A stretch of 64,000 bases of DNA from Chanos chanos (taxonomy: Eukaryota > Chordata > Actinopteri > Gonorynchiformes > Chanidae), in the NCBI RefSeq assembly GCF_902362185.1, contig NC_044497.1:32380001-32444000 (forward strand). The letters run 5' to 3'. Shown piece by piece: positions 38,201 through 52,785 of this stretch (the first letter of the stretch is position 1; every line of letters starts with the position of its first letter). A program made the translations under genes and the position numbers. The notes beneath the pieces are model-generated. The model did no database searches. It was not told the DNA's origin and worked only from the letters and a program-made list of their open reading frames with translations.

Positions 38201-40151
38201 TAGAAAAATATCCACTCTTGATAGACTTTTGAAATTGAACCAAGAAGAATTTTAACACAAAGAAAGCGGAGACTTTATATCAGAGCATGAGAAACTAATA
38301 GGTTTAGTTTATCTCTGTTGCTAACTTACAGCAATAAAAATCAAAACTAAAACCAATTAAAAACAATTATGACTAATTGGAAGACACTGAACATGAACTG
38401 CCATTATGCCATTGTCCTGGGTTATTTAGTTCAATTGTGACAATCACTGTGAGGACTATAAAGTCCTATGGGATTCTTCGGCAAGCACATTACAATCATT
38501 TGCCAAATGGAAATTAGAGTTAATTATCATTATCAGTCAATTAGAGGTGCTCTCAATATACCAGACTAACTAGCTGCTGAAATGCAGATAATGGCTGTTT
38601 TTAGACCCCAGATACTCTAAACTGCTTCAGATATCGTTTCAAAAACGAATGGTGTGTTTGAACTTTAAATGTAAAAAACAAACAAACAAGAACAAAAAAA
38701 GGTAAATTAACACGAGGAAACTCTCGCAGGCACCTGTAAGGTTTCTGAACAGGCTGAGTAAATGAGGCTCTTCAATGGTGACGATCTCATACAACTCCAG
38801 ATTCAGAGACTAAATGTCCAAATTACAATAAATTCCCAGTGGCATTACTACGCCATTTTTCAAAACACCTCTGTTACACCATCTTGACTCTGTCCTATAG
38901 ACAAACGGAACAAAACCCACTTGAAAATCATAGCGACATCTAGAGATCATTATAACTCACGTTTAGTCATACCTACTCGAATCCACCTATCATATCAGCT
39001 GGCCACAGCATCAGACACGGTGTTAAAGGATTACAGTTTTTATTATCTGCAAGGAAGATGGCGACTGGGAAAAACTCGAATTGCTCGAGAGATCCAGACA
39101 TGCATTCCAACAAGTATATATTTGTAAGTCACCGAGTAGCATTTTATGTGTTTGAAACTCAATGAGAAACTCAAAAAAGTCAGAAAGTATTAAGTAAGAT
39201 TATCCCCAGAGCAGCTGACTAACTATTGATAACCCATTAAGAAATCACGGCTTCGGTCCGAGTCGTTTGGAGTATCTCCCAGAATAAAGTATTACTGGAG
39301 TAAATCCAGAGCCTCCGTTCAAAATAAAAATGGCATGGCCAGAATGTTTAAAGTTACAGGAATGAATGCTCATATATGCAAACAAACCTACCTTTATATA
39401 AAAAAAATCCCAATTTTGACCGATCGTGTTTTATTGTATGTTTCTCCTTAAAATCTGGACTGTAAAATTAAGTCGCGATGATCTTAAAATGAGTGTTTTT
39501 TCATTCCCAAACGCTAATTCCACAGTTTACCACTTGGTCATCCAGCCAGTGCCTGTCAGCGATGAGGAGCACTGAACTTGCTCCACAAACTAAGGAAATA
39601 AGAGAGGAGCAGGGGGTGTAATGCCCAAACTTAAACCATCCTCTTCAACTCAAGATGCGCAGCGCGCAAGATCGACTGAATATAACGTTACATGAATAAT
39701 AGGCAACGATGTCAACTGTGTAACGTTTTTTTCTGGTACGTCGCGATATCGTAATCAGTATTTCCAATTCTAAATATATTGTTAATATACATGTTTGGTA
39801 ATATTGGTTAGCGGCACAAGTTTGCACTCTTTTATAAAGTTCTATTGAGCGAAAAAAGATTAAAGGATGCCCCTGACAAAGGGCAGATAAGTGACGACAG
39901 GTGAGTCTCAGGTAAATTGATGTGGCATATTTTGATGTTGCAAAAGCATGCACTACCTAAAGGCAGTGGTCAAATTCCACAAACGCACTCAACACTAGGA
40001 GGATTAGGGAGATGTGTATGGAGTACTTAACTGTCGTCATGCATTAAAAAAGGAGATAAGGCACCCTGTCAGATGTTTCCTGATCACTTTACAATTCTGT
40101 GGTCCTGCCACTTCACAGCAGATCTCAAGATGATATATGCATGTATGTGTA

Positions 40152-40189
<38 letters not shown>

Positions 40190-40197
40190 TGTGTGTG

Positions 40198-40242
<45 letters not shown>

Positions 40243-41193
40243 AATTATTCAGCTAGGACTTACCAACAGTGTTAGTTTCAGTTTAATGTCACTGAATGGT
40301 TGTATCATTATAAAATTTTATTATACTATTGCAAAAATGGATAACATGACTGCCCCCCCCCTCCCACCCACCCAGATGGCAGCTGTCAGAGTTAACCCAT
40401 GTGCCCTATATGTAACCATGGCTAAATTAACAATATTTTCTCCCTGGCACTTCTATGGTGTGTTATCCCCTCAAAATATAGCGTCATTTAGGCAGGAGAA
40501 ACACACGCTGATGCTTGTGTTTAATGTCTTGTTTAAGGTTTCAGAGTTGCTCATAGTTGTGGCTTCATAAGTATGGTCATATCTTGACTGAGGATGTGAG
40601 GGTAACAAAGACAACTTCACTCAAGGAGAATGAACATTCTGCTAGAAGTGCTACTGCCATTCTTGCCAAGGGATTATCCACGTCAGTCTTTGGCATAAAA
40701 TGGACTTCTTCATGCCTGTGACTGGCAAGCTGTTACAAGAAAAATATAGCTTTAAGGATAATCTACCCTTTAATGCTCATTTGCATGCTCACTCACTCAC
40801 TCATTTACTTGCTCACTCACTCATTCATTGAGTCACTCACTGATGTTCATTCACTCACTGCCCCTTGTGTCAAAGTGTCTTGTATTAGAAATGCATTTGT
40901 GTTCATGAAGAATTATTGTTAATTTCTTATCCAATGAATTTACAATTATAAATAAGGAAATATATATGTATGAAAATGATCTTTCATACTCAGTATAACA
41001 TGAAGTATTGTAAGACTCACCACACTCATACATTTTTACAGTCTGTTTCTCATTTCCCACTGGCAGAGTTCACTGTTCTATTCCACTTTAATTTAGTTCA
41101 CATTACAACCAACATCTAATTACCAAATACAGACTGACACCCTATGAGTAAGAATGTTTGCTGAGAGGAAAAACACACACATACACACACACA

Positions 41194-41227
<34 letters not shown>

Positions 41228-43942
41228 GATCAGAGCCAATGTTAAAAAGTTTGTAGCATTTTCTAGTTGTCAATAAATAAGAGAAGAAAATAGTTGAAAT
41301 TTTTCAACAGTGTTTTTAGGATCGAGTTTGATATTAGGGAAACATTTTTGGCTGTTTGCAGTGACCTAACCAGGGTAAAGAAGATTGATGAAATGTGTGG
41401 TTTGCAGAGCAGGCTATATGAGCGTTTCTAATGTGACTTTCTGAGTGCACTCAGTGAAGAGAAGAAGTCATCTGCCAATGCACCATACATATAGTGTGGT
41501 CCTCCTGTAACTGTTCAGTATTCATGCTTCCCATTAGAAAAATTCAGCTTGGGTGGCAACAGCAGCTGGATTTTGACACAATGGGGCTCTTACCAGCATG
41601 AAAAAAAATTGTCTTTAAAGTTTTTTTTGTAAAAACACAGCAGATAGGATCTGACTGAAAACGTGTTTGAGATTGCAAGGGAGATAACCTTAGAAAGGTG
41701 ATCTTAGGAGATTAGTGAAATGAACTAGGTAGTTTTTTGGGGGGGTTTTCTTGTCTTTGGCTGTAATTTGCATGCTAGTTGAAATTGACCATTTCCCTCT
41801 AACCCAGTTTTCTTTTTCTTCCCTCTTTTTTCTTACATTGCACTTCTCAGCCGGGTAACGCGAAACTGAGACCTCAAGTTAAAACAGTTGTTTTGTTGTA
41901 TGCTGTGGAGTGTTGGTTTAAGCATTTACATATATGCAGAGCCTGAAAGTGAATTATTTACGCCGCTTTTCTTTCTTTCTCGGTCTTTTCAACATTCCAG
42001 ATCCGACCAACTGGCTTCTCTCATTCCATATCTCCCCTTCCCTTTGTGTAATTGTGTGGAATTCTCTCCGCTGTGTGCTGTTCTGTACTGTGTGTGCATT
42101 GGCCACTGGTGGGTTTTATCGAGTGACCCTGCCCTCTTGCTCCTCCAATAACAAACACAGGAAGCTGTTGTCGCCGGGTGAAGGCTGAAAGCAGGGTAGA
42201 GAAATAAAATGAGGCCTGCTCCTTAGAAGTCTGTTTAAAGCTAAAGTATGAGTGACACTGTTTTTTTGTTTTTTTTAATTCATTTCATCTGGAGACACAG
42301 TATTTGTTTTGGTTTGTTTGAGTTACCCCGATTGTATCTGAAGTCATATACGAATGATACCTATCTATTAACACATCTGAATTCTGTCTGCCATTTCTTC
42401 GCCGGTTGTATAGTGTGTATGGGTATGTTTGTTTCCATGTATGTACGTACAGAGGGTGTATGTGAGTGAGAAGAGTATATAATGTGTGTGTGTGTGTGTG
42501 TGTGTGTGTGTTGGTGTGTATGTAAACTCTCCATGACAGCCTTTGCCACATGTGGAAGCAGCCTCAGGTGGAGAATGGGTAGAAGAGATTGTCTTTAAGG
42601 TTAAAAAGGATGTGAAGGATGAGAGAGTCTTCTCTGGAGTAAAGTGAAATATAACAGACATTAAAATTCTTCCAAGAATTAGACATTTATTGTGTGATAT
42701 CAGTAGCGTTCTCTTGAACTGAATTGTTTTATAATTGGTAAGTCAAATTGAGCAATAACAGATTTGCATCTTCATGATCAAAAAATACAATTTTTAATGT
42801 ATTGTAAAAATGAAAGACAGAAAGGTATTTTTTCAGATGTGCATCAAACATCAAATGCAAGAGACACAAAAATGGCTGACAAAGATGAGAGGTTTCTTTT
42901 GACAACACTAGACAACACTTTTCCTGCTTTCCAAAACTATGCAATTAAGTGGAATCAAGTTTGCACTGCGTACAGAGGAGACAAGTGGAGAGGCGGAGAG
43001 AGCTTCTTCGAGAGGTAACGTGTGATTACATGTTCCACAGGGAGAGAGTGCAGTGTGGGTTTGTTGAACACTCTTTAACAACATTGTAGACTGCAGCTGT
43101 GAACTGGAGCTGTACATATTGTGTGTTGTGTCTAGGCAAACTGTTGGTGAAGTTTTGTGCACAATTTTTTCAGGTAGCACATTTATAATTAACAATGCTA
43201 TCTGTTAATGTTAATCATGTTATACATAACAGTGATCCAGCTGTGCACGCTATGCACTGTCAGTAGCATGTGTTATAAGAGGCACGTACAATTCTGTGTA
43301 GAACCTTGCAGCGCTTTGTGCTCTGCTTGTAGGAGGCTGAATCCAAGACACACACTGGAGCATGTCCAGTGTTCAAGCAGAGACGCCCCGGAGTAAGCCA
43401 ATGCTGCTCTATGCGTTACACGCAAATCCTGTCACAGCCAGAGCACTGAGGGTGAATTCCAGTGAAACAGAATCTTGGCAAAAAGATGATCAACTTTGGC
43501 ATTTGTTAAGCAAAATAGGTAAAACGAACACGTGAAACAAAGAGAGGATGATGCAGAACCGGATTATTAAGAGAAATCAAACCAGATGTTGATCAAAATA
43601 TTAGATGTAATATTATTCTTAATAAAAGACTGTTTTGTTGGTTTATGAGTGGAGTGGTCCAGTGTTTTCAGAAGAGGTTTACTAATTAAAGCAGTATGTG
43701 GGAGGAGAACCATTATGGGTAGAATGAGGCAAAGGCCTAAATCAATGAATCATGAGTCTATGGAAGAGACATGAGGGATTAGAGGAATCTCGCAGCAGTT
43801 TAGAGGTTACATTGGTTGTGTTTGCATTTAGTGTTTGTCAAGAGCAGGACAGACAAAATCGAAAAGTAAAGTAAGAAAAGTAAGAAAAGTAAAAAATTGA
43901 GACAGGAAAAGAGAGATTTGAGAAGTCGAGAAGTGGGTGTGG

Positions 43943-43973
<31 letters not shown>

Positions 43974-45624
43974 TCAACAGGGTACCCATTCAAGCTTTAA
44001 CAGGAAAAGACAAACTGGATGGTTTCCATTGCTGTGTCATCAATAGTGTTATAACCCCCAAGACATCTAATGTATATTACACTGACTGCGTGTCTCTTAA
44101 AAAGAACACAGATTAAGGAGTATGTAAAAAATAAAAATTGCTTTCTCAGATAAATGATGGAGTGCTCTTACTGTAATGCAATTAAAGAAGCGGACACTTT
44201 CTATTGAAATTTGACCAAAAGGTAATAAATAGAACATCTAGAACAGTAGAATAAATTTTGTAAACAAATCTGGCAGGACACCAGGATCTTTGTGGCTGAG
44301 GCAAACTGGGGAAGAGTGGAGAGAGGTCCCCAGCTTGGAGCTCCGTGTCTGGCCCCAGTCTTTGCCAGAGTATTTATTTTCCTGTCTTTTTTCTCAGCGG
44401 CTCAGGGAATGGAGGGATTGTAAGAACACAGGCATTGTATTCTGTAAACGGGGCAGTCACTATGTTAAAAAAAAAAACTCCTTCTGAGTGAACACAAATA
44501 ATCCTACTCAAGACACACACACACACACACACACACACGCGCTTTCTTGCTATTATCTCTGATGCACTGAGACTGAGGCCTCTCATCCAGGAGAAGTCAT
44601 GAGCCCTTAAGACTGCACTGTGGTCATGGGAAGAGCTCTCCCTGGTGTAGAAATAGGGGCTTTCTACCTCTGTTTGGAATTGCTTTTGAATTGTGTACTG
44701 TTTCTTTCCTTACCTCTATAGTAATTTGTATATTCAAAGATGGCACTGACGTCCACAGTCCAACAAAGGTCAGTGTTGTCTGATTTTTTTAAATATTATT
44801 AAAAGTTAAATTTTCTTATCAATACCAGTTGTTCATTCCCTGGTTCACATCTAGAAACCAAAAACATAGTATACCCCCTCTCCGAGAATGCTAGAGGCTA
44901 GTGTTGATTAAAGCATAACTGATCATGCATACCAAGAGTTTAACAGTAGGACTGAAAACAACACTCCGTGCTGGATGGGAATGTAGAACATTTCTACTTG
45001 ATAAAAGTAGCAGATGATTCAGGAAAACACGGCATACCTTGTTGAAAAAAAAAAACTAATTCTCAAAGAAAATATGTGAGGTTGTCATACAGAGTTAATT
45101 AAACATAACCACTTTTGCCAAGGGGTAAACTATTGGATCCATAAATTCTCTCACGAAGTTGTGAGGATGCTAGTTATTTGCACCTGAATACAGAAAACAT
45201 CATGACAAATTATTCCATATCACTGCCCTGCTATTCAGCAGTTCCTTTTTTTAATGATGTGGACATATCAGGCCACAGAGCCTTGCTTCCTCAGTAAGTG
45301 TAAAGTCTAACAGAGAGAATCCCAGGTCTCTATCACAAAGCCTTGACCTGTAAAATCTAGACCCTCGTCAAGCATAACCAAGTAAACCTACTTTTTCTAT
45401 ATTGGCTGTATAATACACTCACCATCTCAAAGATTTGTGTATTTAATCAGTCAAACACATATGAAAAAAGACATACAAATGACACAAAATGGTTTCGCAA
45501 GAAGGATCAGAATGTTTAAGCATCAGATATCACACAAATATGAAAACACATTGGTGAAAAGTTCACTGGGGAAAAAAAAAAGAAACATAAAAAGTTTGGT
45601 TCCATTTTCCCCATTCTTTTGAGA
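32210..45624. other. Gene-poor stretch: BGN upstream/intron 1 and spacer to the ECM2-like gene
   Basis: No exon of a known family is visible in about 13 kb. The acceptor before the BGN coding exon (AG at 32211-32210, after a TCTCTCTTTCTCTC tract) shows that BGN has at least one upstream non-coding exon, which must lie here. A weak candidate donor, GTG|GTAAAC on the minus strand, sits near 39528, in a stretch (about 39.2-39.8 kb) with more CpG than its surroundings. Simple repeats include GT near 40157-40241, CA near 41173-41224, TG near 42483-42511 and an ACTC-like array near 40790-40860. Long frames through these tracts (e.g. 40073-40570) are artefacts. Confidence 0.45.
33306..33500. repeat. 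Degenerate short tandem repeat around (ACCCTGA)n-like words
   Basis: The plus strand repeats variants of CCTGA and CTTAA at irregular spacing (ACCCTGAT, ACCTGAT, ACCCTGATTTAA, CCTGAACTTAA, ACCTGACC). It looks like a decayed short tandem array. It creates the 153-codon minus-strand frame at 33310-33771, which I therefore do not call a gene. Confidence 0.45.
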
Positions 45625-46703
45625 TTTATTAATGTTATTCAGCACAATGTCACTTTGTGAAGTCTGACCTGGATTAGATGACTTCCATTGTCTGCAAATC
45701 GAGTATGAACAGAATTGCCTTGAATGTATTGCATGCGTCCTCTGTTTTCAGATTTGAAAAAACAGTGGAGGCAACAGGAAAAAGATTCTCTCTTACTTTT
45801 TACTGTTTTGTTGATTTAGACCATAAAATGTCATAACTTGGCCTTTGATTTACATATTTCAAAAAAAAAATTAAAGAGGAAATGTTTTAGAACAGCTCAA
45901 AAATGTTCAGAAATCCAAATAGTCCAAACAAAAAATTTCAACACGTGATTTGTTTCTCTGTGTTGCCATGCAAATGCTACTTTCCCAGAAGGCAACTTGT
46001 TGGTTCTAATTTAAAATAGCTCCATGTAAAACATTTTGTCCTGTTATGTAAGCAGCAGACAATATACATGGTACACTCAAAGCAATTCAGACTCTATTTA
46101 CACCACTTTAGTAGAACTCAGTTTTCGTGATATGTTTCTAGCTTATACAGTTCATAACTGGTAATGGTGATGGTATTAATACACATGAAAATATTACAAC
46201 CTGTGAACATCATGTGATGATACAAGCTTAGCCAGTTATATTAGAAAATGTACATACTCACTACTGCCAGAATGAAGCATTAAGTGGGCTATGGTATGCC
46301 AGTTGGAATGAGAGTAGACTAAGAATATCAAGTATAAGAACCAAGCAGATTAACTGAATGAGACTAAACTAAAATGGAAGCGAGACAGGCTTCGCCACAA
46401 GCACAGGTTGAGGGATTTACGTGAGAGAGGAGAGGTGGAGATGGGCAGCTGGACTAGGATGTTGTGTATGGTATAGAGACCACCTTGGAAGGGGTCGTAA
46501 ATTTCTGTTTTGATGAGATGACTGACAAAACAAACCTGATGCTGAGGGTTGTGCTGGTTAAAAAATAAGAAGGCACAGTAAGACTGATGACAGATTGTGG
46601 AAAAGTTGAGGAAAGAGGAAATGAATTGAAAGACAAACAGGAAGAGCAGCAATAAGAGGGGGTGGGAAGAAGGAGGGCTGCAGAAAGTGAGCGGATGGCT
46701 CTA
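45625..46703 (-). other. Probable 3'UTR of the ECM2/ECMX-like gene
   Basis: The stop is at 46706-46704. The nearest minus-strand AATAAA I find downstream is at 45630-45625, giving a 3'UTR of about 1.1 kb. A frame at 46350-46652 has no family resemblance. Confidence 0.35.
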
Positions 46704-49327
46704 CTAGGCCATCGTGGAGTTCTGAGGTTCCAGGATGACACTACTTCGGTCCTGGATGCAGGAGAGAGCAGTGGCGGGAATACGGTGCTGGTCGATCAGA
46801 TTGTATTCCAGGTGAACAGTGGTGAGTGAAGACCACTCAGTCACCTTGCGTTTACACAGTGATTTCACTGGGATGGACCTGGAAAGACAAGGTCACATGC
46901 ATCATCATCATCATCATCATCATCAAGGCATGAAGCCTCTCATCTCCTCTTTTATAATACAGGTTGTTTTGGTTTAGGCAAATTGCTACTACAAAAGTTT
47001 TGAACCGAAAAATGGATCAATAATCAAGTGGTTATCACGTGAAGTTGCACTACTGTTTCAAATGATGAATCATCCATGGGGACCTGTGTAAAGTCATACA
47101 GAATCTTGTAAATATTGGTAAACCTCCAAATAAAACACACAGATCATAGTTAATTAAGAGTATTGAATTTGTGTACTTTTTCCAGTATTATGTCTGTGAC
47201 TTGAACCAAAATCGACAAAGACATTAAGAGACTGCTGCTGTTGGATTAATAAAAAAAAAGTGTCAATAGAAGGCGAAAGAGAAAGCAAATATGACTATTA
47301 GAAATGACAAGACTCACCTGATTCGGTTGGAGTCAAGATGCAGCAACTGCAGATTCCGGAACAAGCGTATGTAACGTGGGACACACTCAAAATAGTTGTT
47401 GTCTAAGAGGAGCTCAACTAGCGTCCGGTACACCCCTCGGAACGACACCGTCGATATCCCGTGATCCTGCAGGTGGTTGTGAGATAGACGCAGAGACTCC
47501 AGGCCTGGCTTGAGGTGCTGCAGGACGTAAGCTGGAATGCTGTGGATTTGGTTGTGCTGCAAGGAGACCTGGCGTAAAGCAGTAGGGAGATAGAAGGGAA
47601 TTGTGGCCATCTGGTTGTGGGACAGATCCAGAGCCTCCAGTTTACTGGAGAGAGACAGACACACAGACAGACAGACAAACAGACAGACAGAAAGAGAGAG
47701 ACACAGACAGAGTTGACAGCCATTTACTATTTGAGATCTGGTAATTACTTCTCTCAAGTCTATCAGTGCTCAGATGATTACATCTATATTTAAACATAAA
47801 TCCATCAGAATGGAAAAGGGTCAAGCTTTTGTCAAGTATGTAGTGTTACTGTGTTGGTACGTGACGTGTCAGGTGGGTCATACCATGTCTGGTACATTAT
47901 GTACTGTAGTCATGGTGGAGGAGCTGCTATGTGGAGAGAGAACTATGATGCAGTGTTTGCACTGAGCTGGGCCCCATCAGGTCATTAAACCCGAGTCAGG
48001 GTGGGAGAGAGACCGGGAGGGACCAGGGAGGTGAAATTATGAGTGAGGGGGGTTTGAGGAGGCTCAGGTTGAACTCCAAAAGCATGAAGAGTGCACTGCG
48101 ATTGCGATTTGTGAGAGTATAGGCCAAACCAGGAGGTGAGTTGTATGTGTGAAGAGGTTTAGGGGGCCTAAGGGGGAGATGTGTAAGTGAAGAGGCTTGT
48201 AGAAGCTGAGGGTGAGTTGTGAGGGGGCCAGAGAAGCAGCTGGTGTGAGTTTGTACCACTCTGCACAGCAGGACCAAGGGGGAGATTTCCTCTGACTCCA
48301 GCTCCATCAAGGCGCAGTAGGGTGTAGAGCCAATAATCAAGACACATGGGAGAGAAGGATCTTATGTGGTTAAGAATGTGTTAAGCCATTGAAATGAAGT
48401 TACAGTGAGTTTCATCTGGTTTGTGTTCACACACAACAACTTCTGTTGTTGAATAAGCAGTGAAGCCAAGACATTAAATTCAACTTTAAATTGATAGAAT
48501 TTGGACATAGAGGGAGTTGAAAACATTCTATGAGAAAAATGGTTTGAGGTCGTGGATTCGCAAAATAATATCGGTTCTAGTGAGTTGTGGAACGCAAGCC
48601 AAAGTTGAGTGTACAGTTGGACAAAACTGTAGTCAGAGAGACAGTCAAGGCCAGATCCCCTCCATTAACCCTGAAGAGGACATCCAACCAATTAGTGTTT
48701 ATTTAACAAAACCTGTTTACATTTTGCAGAGTGCGATTAAAAGGAGTTCAACTGTGCATTGTGTGGAAATTCAGATGTGTTATTCTGCTAAATATTATAG
48801 CATGAAGGAGGGGCATGAAGGAGTCATTAACTAAAGTATGAAGAAATATGTAATTTGCTGCATTGTGATTTTGCATGTTTTTGTAATGCTTTGGATAAAC
48901 TGTAATTTTGTTTTTGCTCCTATGTGTGTTTAGAAACAACAGACTATTAATGAGAACTAAAAATTCTTTCCTTAACTTTAAGAGACTTTGTTCAACAATG
49001 GACTTGTTAAAAATTCTTAAATGTTTCAATGCTTGTGAGTAGGAAATGCAGTAAAGTCACAAGGGAACCAACACAATGACAGATTTGGAGAACCAAGAAT
49101 ACAATAAACCACACACACATTCACACTACCGATAATGCAAGAAAAGTAGGCTGTTATAATTTGCATTGATTTGAGTGAAAAGGGCAATTAAATCCCTTTC
49201 AGCACTGTAAATTTCAAAGCTACAAATAGCTTTAGAGTTTAAGAAATAGATGGTGACAAAACCATACTAAAGGTTTTTGGATTTACAGTGTAAGACGACA
49301 TACACATGAAAATAACTGTAAAATCCA

Positions 49328-49358
<31 letters not shown>

Positions 49359-50321
49359 AAAACACACACACACACACACACACATACACACACACAAAAA
49401 CCCCACCTCATAGGTGGACTCTGGAACTATAAAAATTATGGACAAAAACCTAATTAAACCTTTGGAGTGGCACATTGTAAAAAGGTTTTGATCTTCAGGA
49501 TAAGCAGTTGGTTTACGCCTGACTCCGATCTGCTGGAGCTGTGATTAAATTATGGCATGGCTCTCCATTGTACAGCCAAAAGCGATCAACGATGATGGCC
49601 TTCCTAAGGGAACACTGGTCTAATAAGAAGCAGAAGGCAATAGCTGTCAACACACATTCACAGGCACACCGATGCCAGTGTGTTACACAACAACACTTGC
49701 ATAGCCTGGCACACTGACCATCACTGTCACGATGAAGAGGATTGGGCTGAATGAAAATGGAATATCACATAGATAAAATATAATGAAATTCAAGTGCAAT
49801 TTTTGCCCAGTTTTGATCTTTATGATTCATGCTAATATGCTCAGAGGAAGAGCCAGCAGAAACGTTACACTTCCTCTCATGTTTTAACTGCGGGTTGCCT
49901 CGGAACTAGATTTGGAAAATAACAAAAAGAAGAAAATATTTTTGTTTTGTTTGGTACATGCGTGTGTGTATGTGTGTGTGTCTTCTTAGTTCATCCAGCT
50001 GTGGGCTTCTACGTGTCCCCTCAGGCAAGGACTTTTTACATAACTCATTATGAAACGGCGCCGACATTCAGCAAACTCAGCAACATTTTTTGAACTCAAG
50101 TACACCGTGTAAAACAAAACAGTTTTTGCTGTTAAATGCAATATGACAGCAGTGTGAAAAGCAAGCCTATCTTCTATCTTCCCTCTCACCTCCTGCCTTT
50201 ATGCCCCTGGCTCATTACCCAAAATGCCCCTCAAGTGCAGCTTAGATCCATCACTATCTCTCAATCCATCCCTCTCCTCCTCAGAGGTCACACGCACACC
50301 ACCCATGGGCCACAGACACAT

Positions 50322-50380
<59 letters not shown>

Positions 50381-51469
50381 TACACACACACACACACACA
50401 GTGAACAAACCTCACCCACAACGCATATGTCTAAAGCCAGAAACAAACGGCGCACTGACATGGAATCCCTGTTCTGTTTCTCTCACACACACACATTAAA
50501 CACACACGCATTTACGCACCTATGCAACACAAAGACACACACACACACAAATACCCACATAGGGCCTGTTTTAAAACCACAGGCCTGCTGTCCTGAGCCA
50601 TCCTGATTCCCATGACACTTCTCAATATGTTAGAGAAGTGATGTCACTGGTCAGGGACGGGTCACTTCCATGGAAACTCATTAACCCCCCACCCCCTACC
50701 AACGATGCATACACACACACACACAAACACACACCTCTCTGTGTTCATACAAAACAGAAACACATTGAGGAGACACATACTAAGATGAATGTTAAGAGAA
50801 ATTTAAAACCAGAATGAGGGTTTATGAGCAAAGCATGGGGTTCCTCACATGTGACATGACGAGGAGGAATAGGACGCAAGTGTTTAAGAGACGTAATAAA
50901 CTCTAGACAAGGCTTTTTATGTGTTTACTCAAACTTACAGAGGAGGTAGCTGTATATTTTGTGTCATTTGTTTGAAAGGAGGGAAAATGCATAGTTCAGC
51001 CAATAGAAGAACGGAGATTGAGTGGTTTACGTTGAGCAGGATATTGTGTGTGGGGCGAATGCAGTTGTCAATGTTCTGTGAAGAAGTGAAACTTTTGGAA
51101 TGTAATAAAGTCTGTGGCAGTGACTAGGATTTGAGAAGACTGTGATAGAGTGGGTGGGATGAAGAGGGCTTAGACAGGGCTTGGGGGAGGCAGATTTAGG
51201 GAGGTTATTTGGGCTGACAGGCTCTCATAAGCGGTTAGGAGATAAAAGGGAATAGTGAAAGTTAGGGCCTCAGTGGAGGGAAAGCTCACAGATTTATGCT
51301 GAAATAATAGTAGGGTGCAGGAGTGTTTGGGTAGATCACAGGATCACAGACAGACACAGTCACAGACACATACATGTACACAGACACATACACATACACA
51401 CAAATGCACACACAGACACATAAACACGCACACACACACATACGCACACACACACTCACACACACTCAT

Positions 51470-51523
<54 letters not shown>

Positions 51524-51953
51524 AAATGAACAAAAATGCAGAGAAAAGTACAGTACAGTATCACAAGGACAGTGACAGTATATGATGAATGTCGTCAGTT
51601 TTAAGACACTGTCAAACAGCTCTGACAATTCAAGCAAGACATGTAACTAAGACTTTTATGGGGAATGTGGCAGGTCACCAGGTCACAAAAACAAACAAAA
51701 AAAAACAGAAATAGGAAAGAAGTAAATCCAACATTTCCTCCAGTAACAGTGTAGCAGAACAGTGAAGCAGAAGAGTGATTTTTTGGAGAGAGGTGATTAT
51801 GTCCTGGATCAGTGAGCTATGCAATTCTCATACTTTTTTATCGCTCTAACTGGCACTGCAGTGGAGGGATTCACCACATGTCAGTGGAGAAAATTAGGAA
51901 AAGATGTTGGAGAAAAATTATGAAAACCAAGTTTTTGGCTGACTAAGCCAGAG

Positions 51954-52010
<57 letters not shown>

Positions 52011-52224
52011 GGGAAAGAATGAAAATGAGAGTGTTGAGTGATCGCATGGGCAGAGTGAGTAGAGTAACTTTGTGCATCAGTGAGATTAGCGATCAGCCTG
52101 AGACTAAAAATGCTTTAGAAAGTGAGGAAATAGTCCAATATTCACATGCCCAGTCACAGTCTGGGCACAGTCTCTCATAAACATTCTCTAGCTCCCTCAT
52201 GAATGCACACACACACACACACAC

Positions 52225-52285
<61 letters not shown>

Positions 52286-52373
52286 ATCACCACTCCTAAC
52301 GAGAGCAGCTACTGGATTCTTTGCTGAAATGTCTGAAATCTCATTATTTAATCACAGCAAATGAGTTGTGTCA

Positions 52374-52407
<34 letters not shown>

Positions 52408-52721
52408 CATATGCATAATTCTCATTGCCTCACGTGTGTATTAGACATGTTTAAGAGCACATAGCTTGTTGTGTGTATTTGCTCTAATCTGTCTTAATAT
52501 GAGGATTACATTTGTGCCCACCAGAGAAACTGGACTGTAATTCTGTATCTCTCACTAAAAGACAAAAAGACTCCCAAAGCATCAGTTTGAGAGACCCATC
52601 TTCTCCTTGAAGTACCAAAAAAAACCCAAGAGCTGGCAAATGCAGAGGACTCAAAATTAAGTTGAGGTGCGCCCTCTTGTGGTCAACAAAGTCTGTTACT
52701 GACAAACTACAATTACTACTG

Positions 52722-52785
<64 letters not shown>

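Noticed and set aside
40073-40570. 165-codon plus-strand frame rich in Cys and Val
   Set aside because: Most of it is translated GT dinucleotide repeat, with no start context or family.
47996-48340. 114-codon minus-strand frame in ECM2-like intron 6
   Set aside because: Same strand as the gene but no matching splice phase or leucine-rich-repeat pattern; the Pro/Ser/Leu bias looks like chance.
50136-50606. 156-codon His/Thr-rich plus-strand frame
   Set aside because: Translated CA microsatellite inside intron 6 of the ECM2-like gene.
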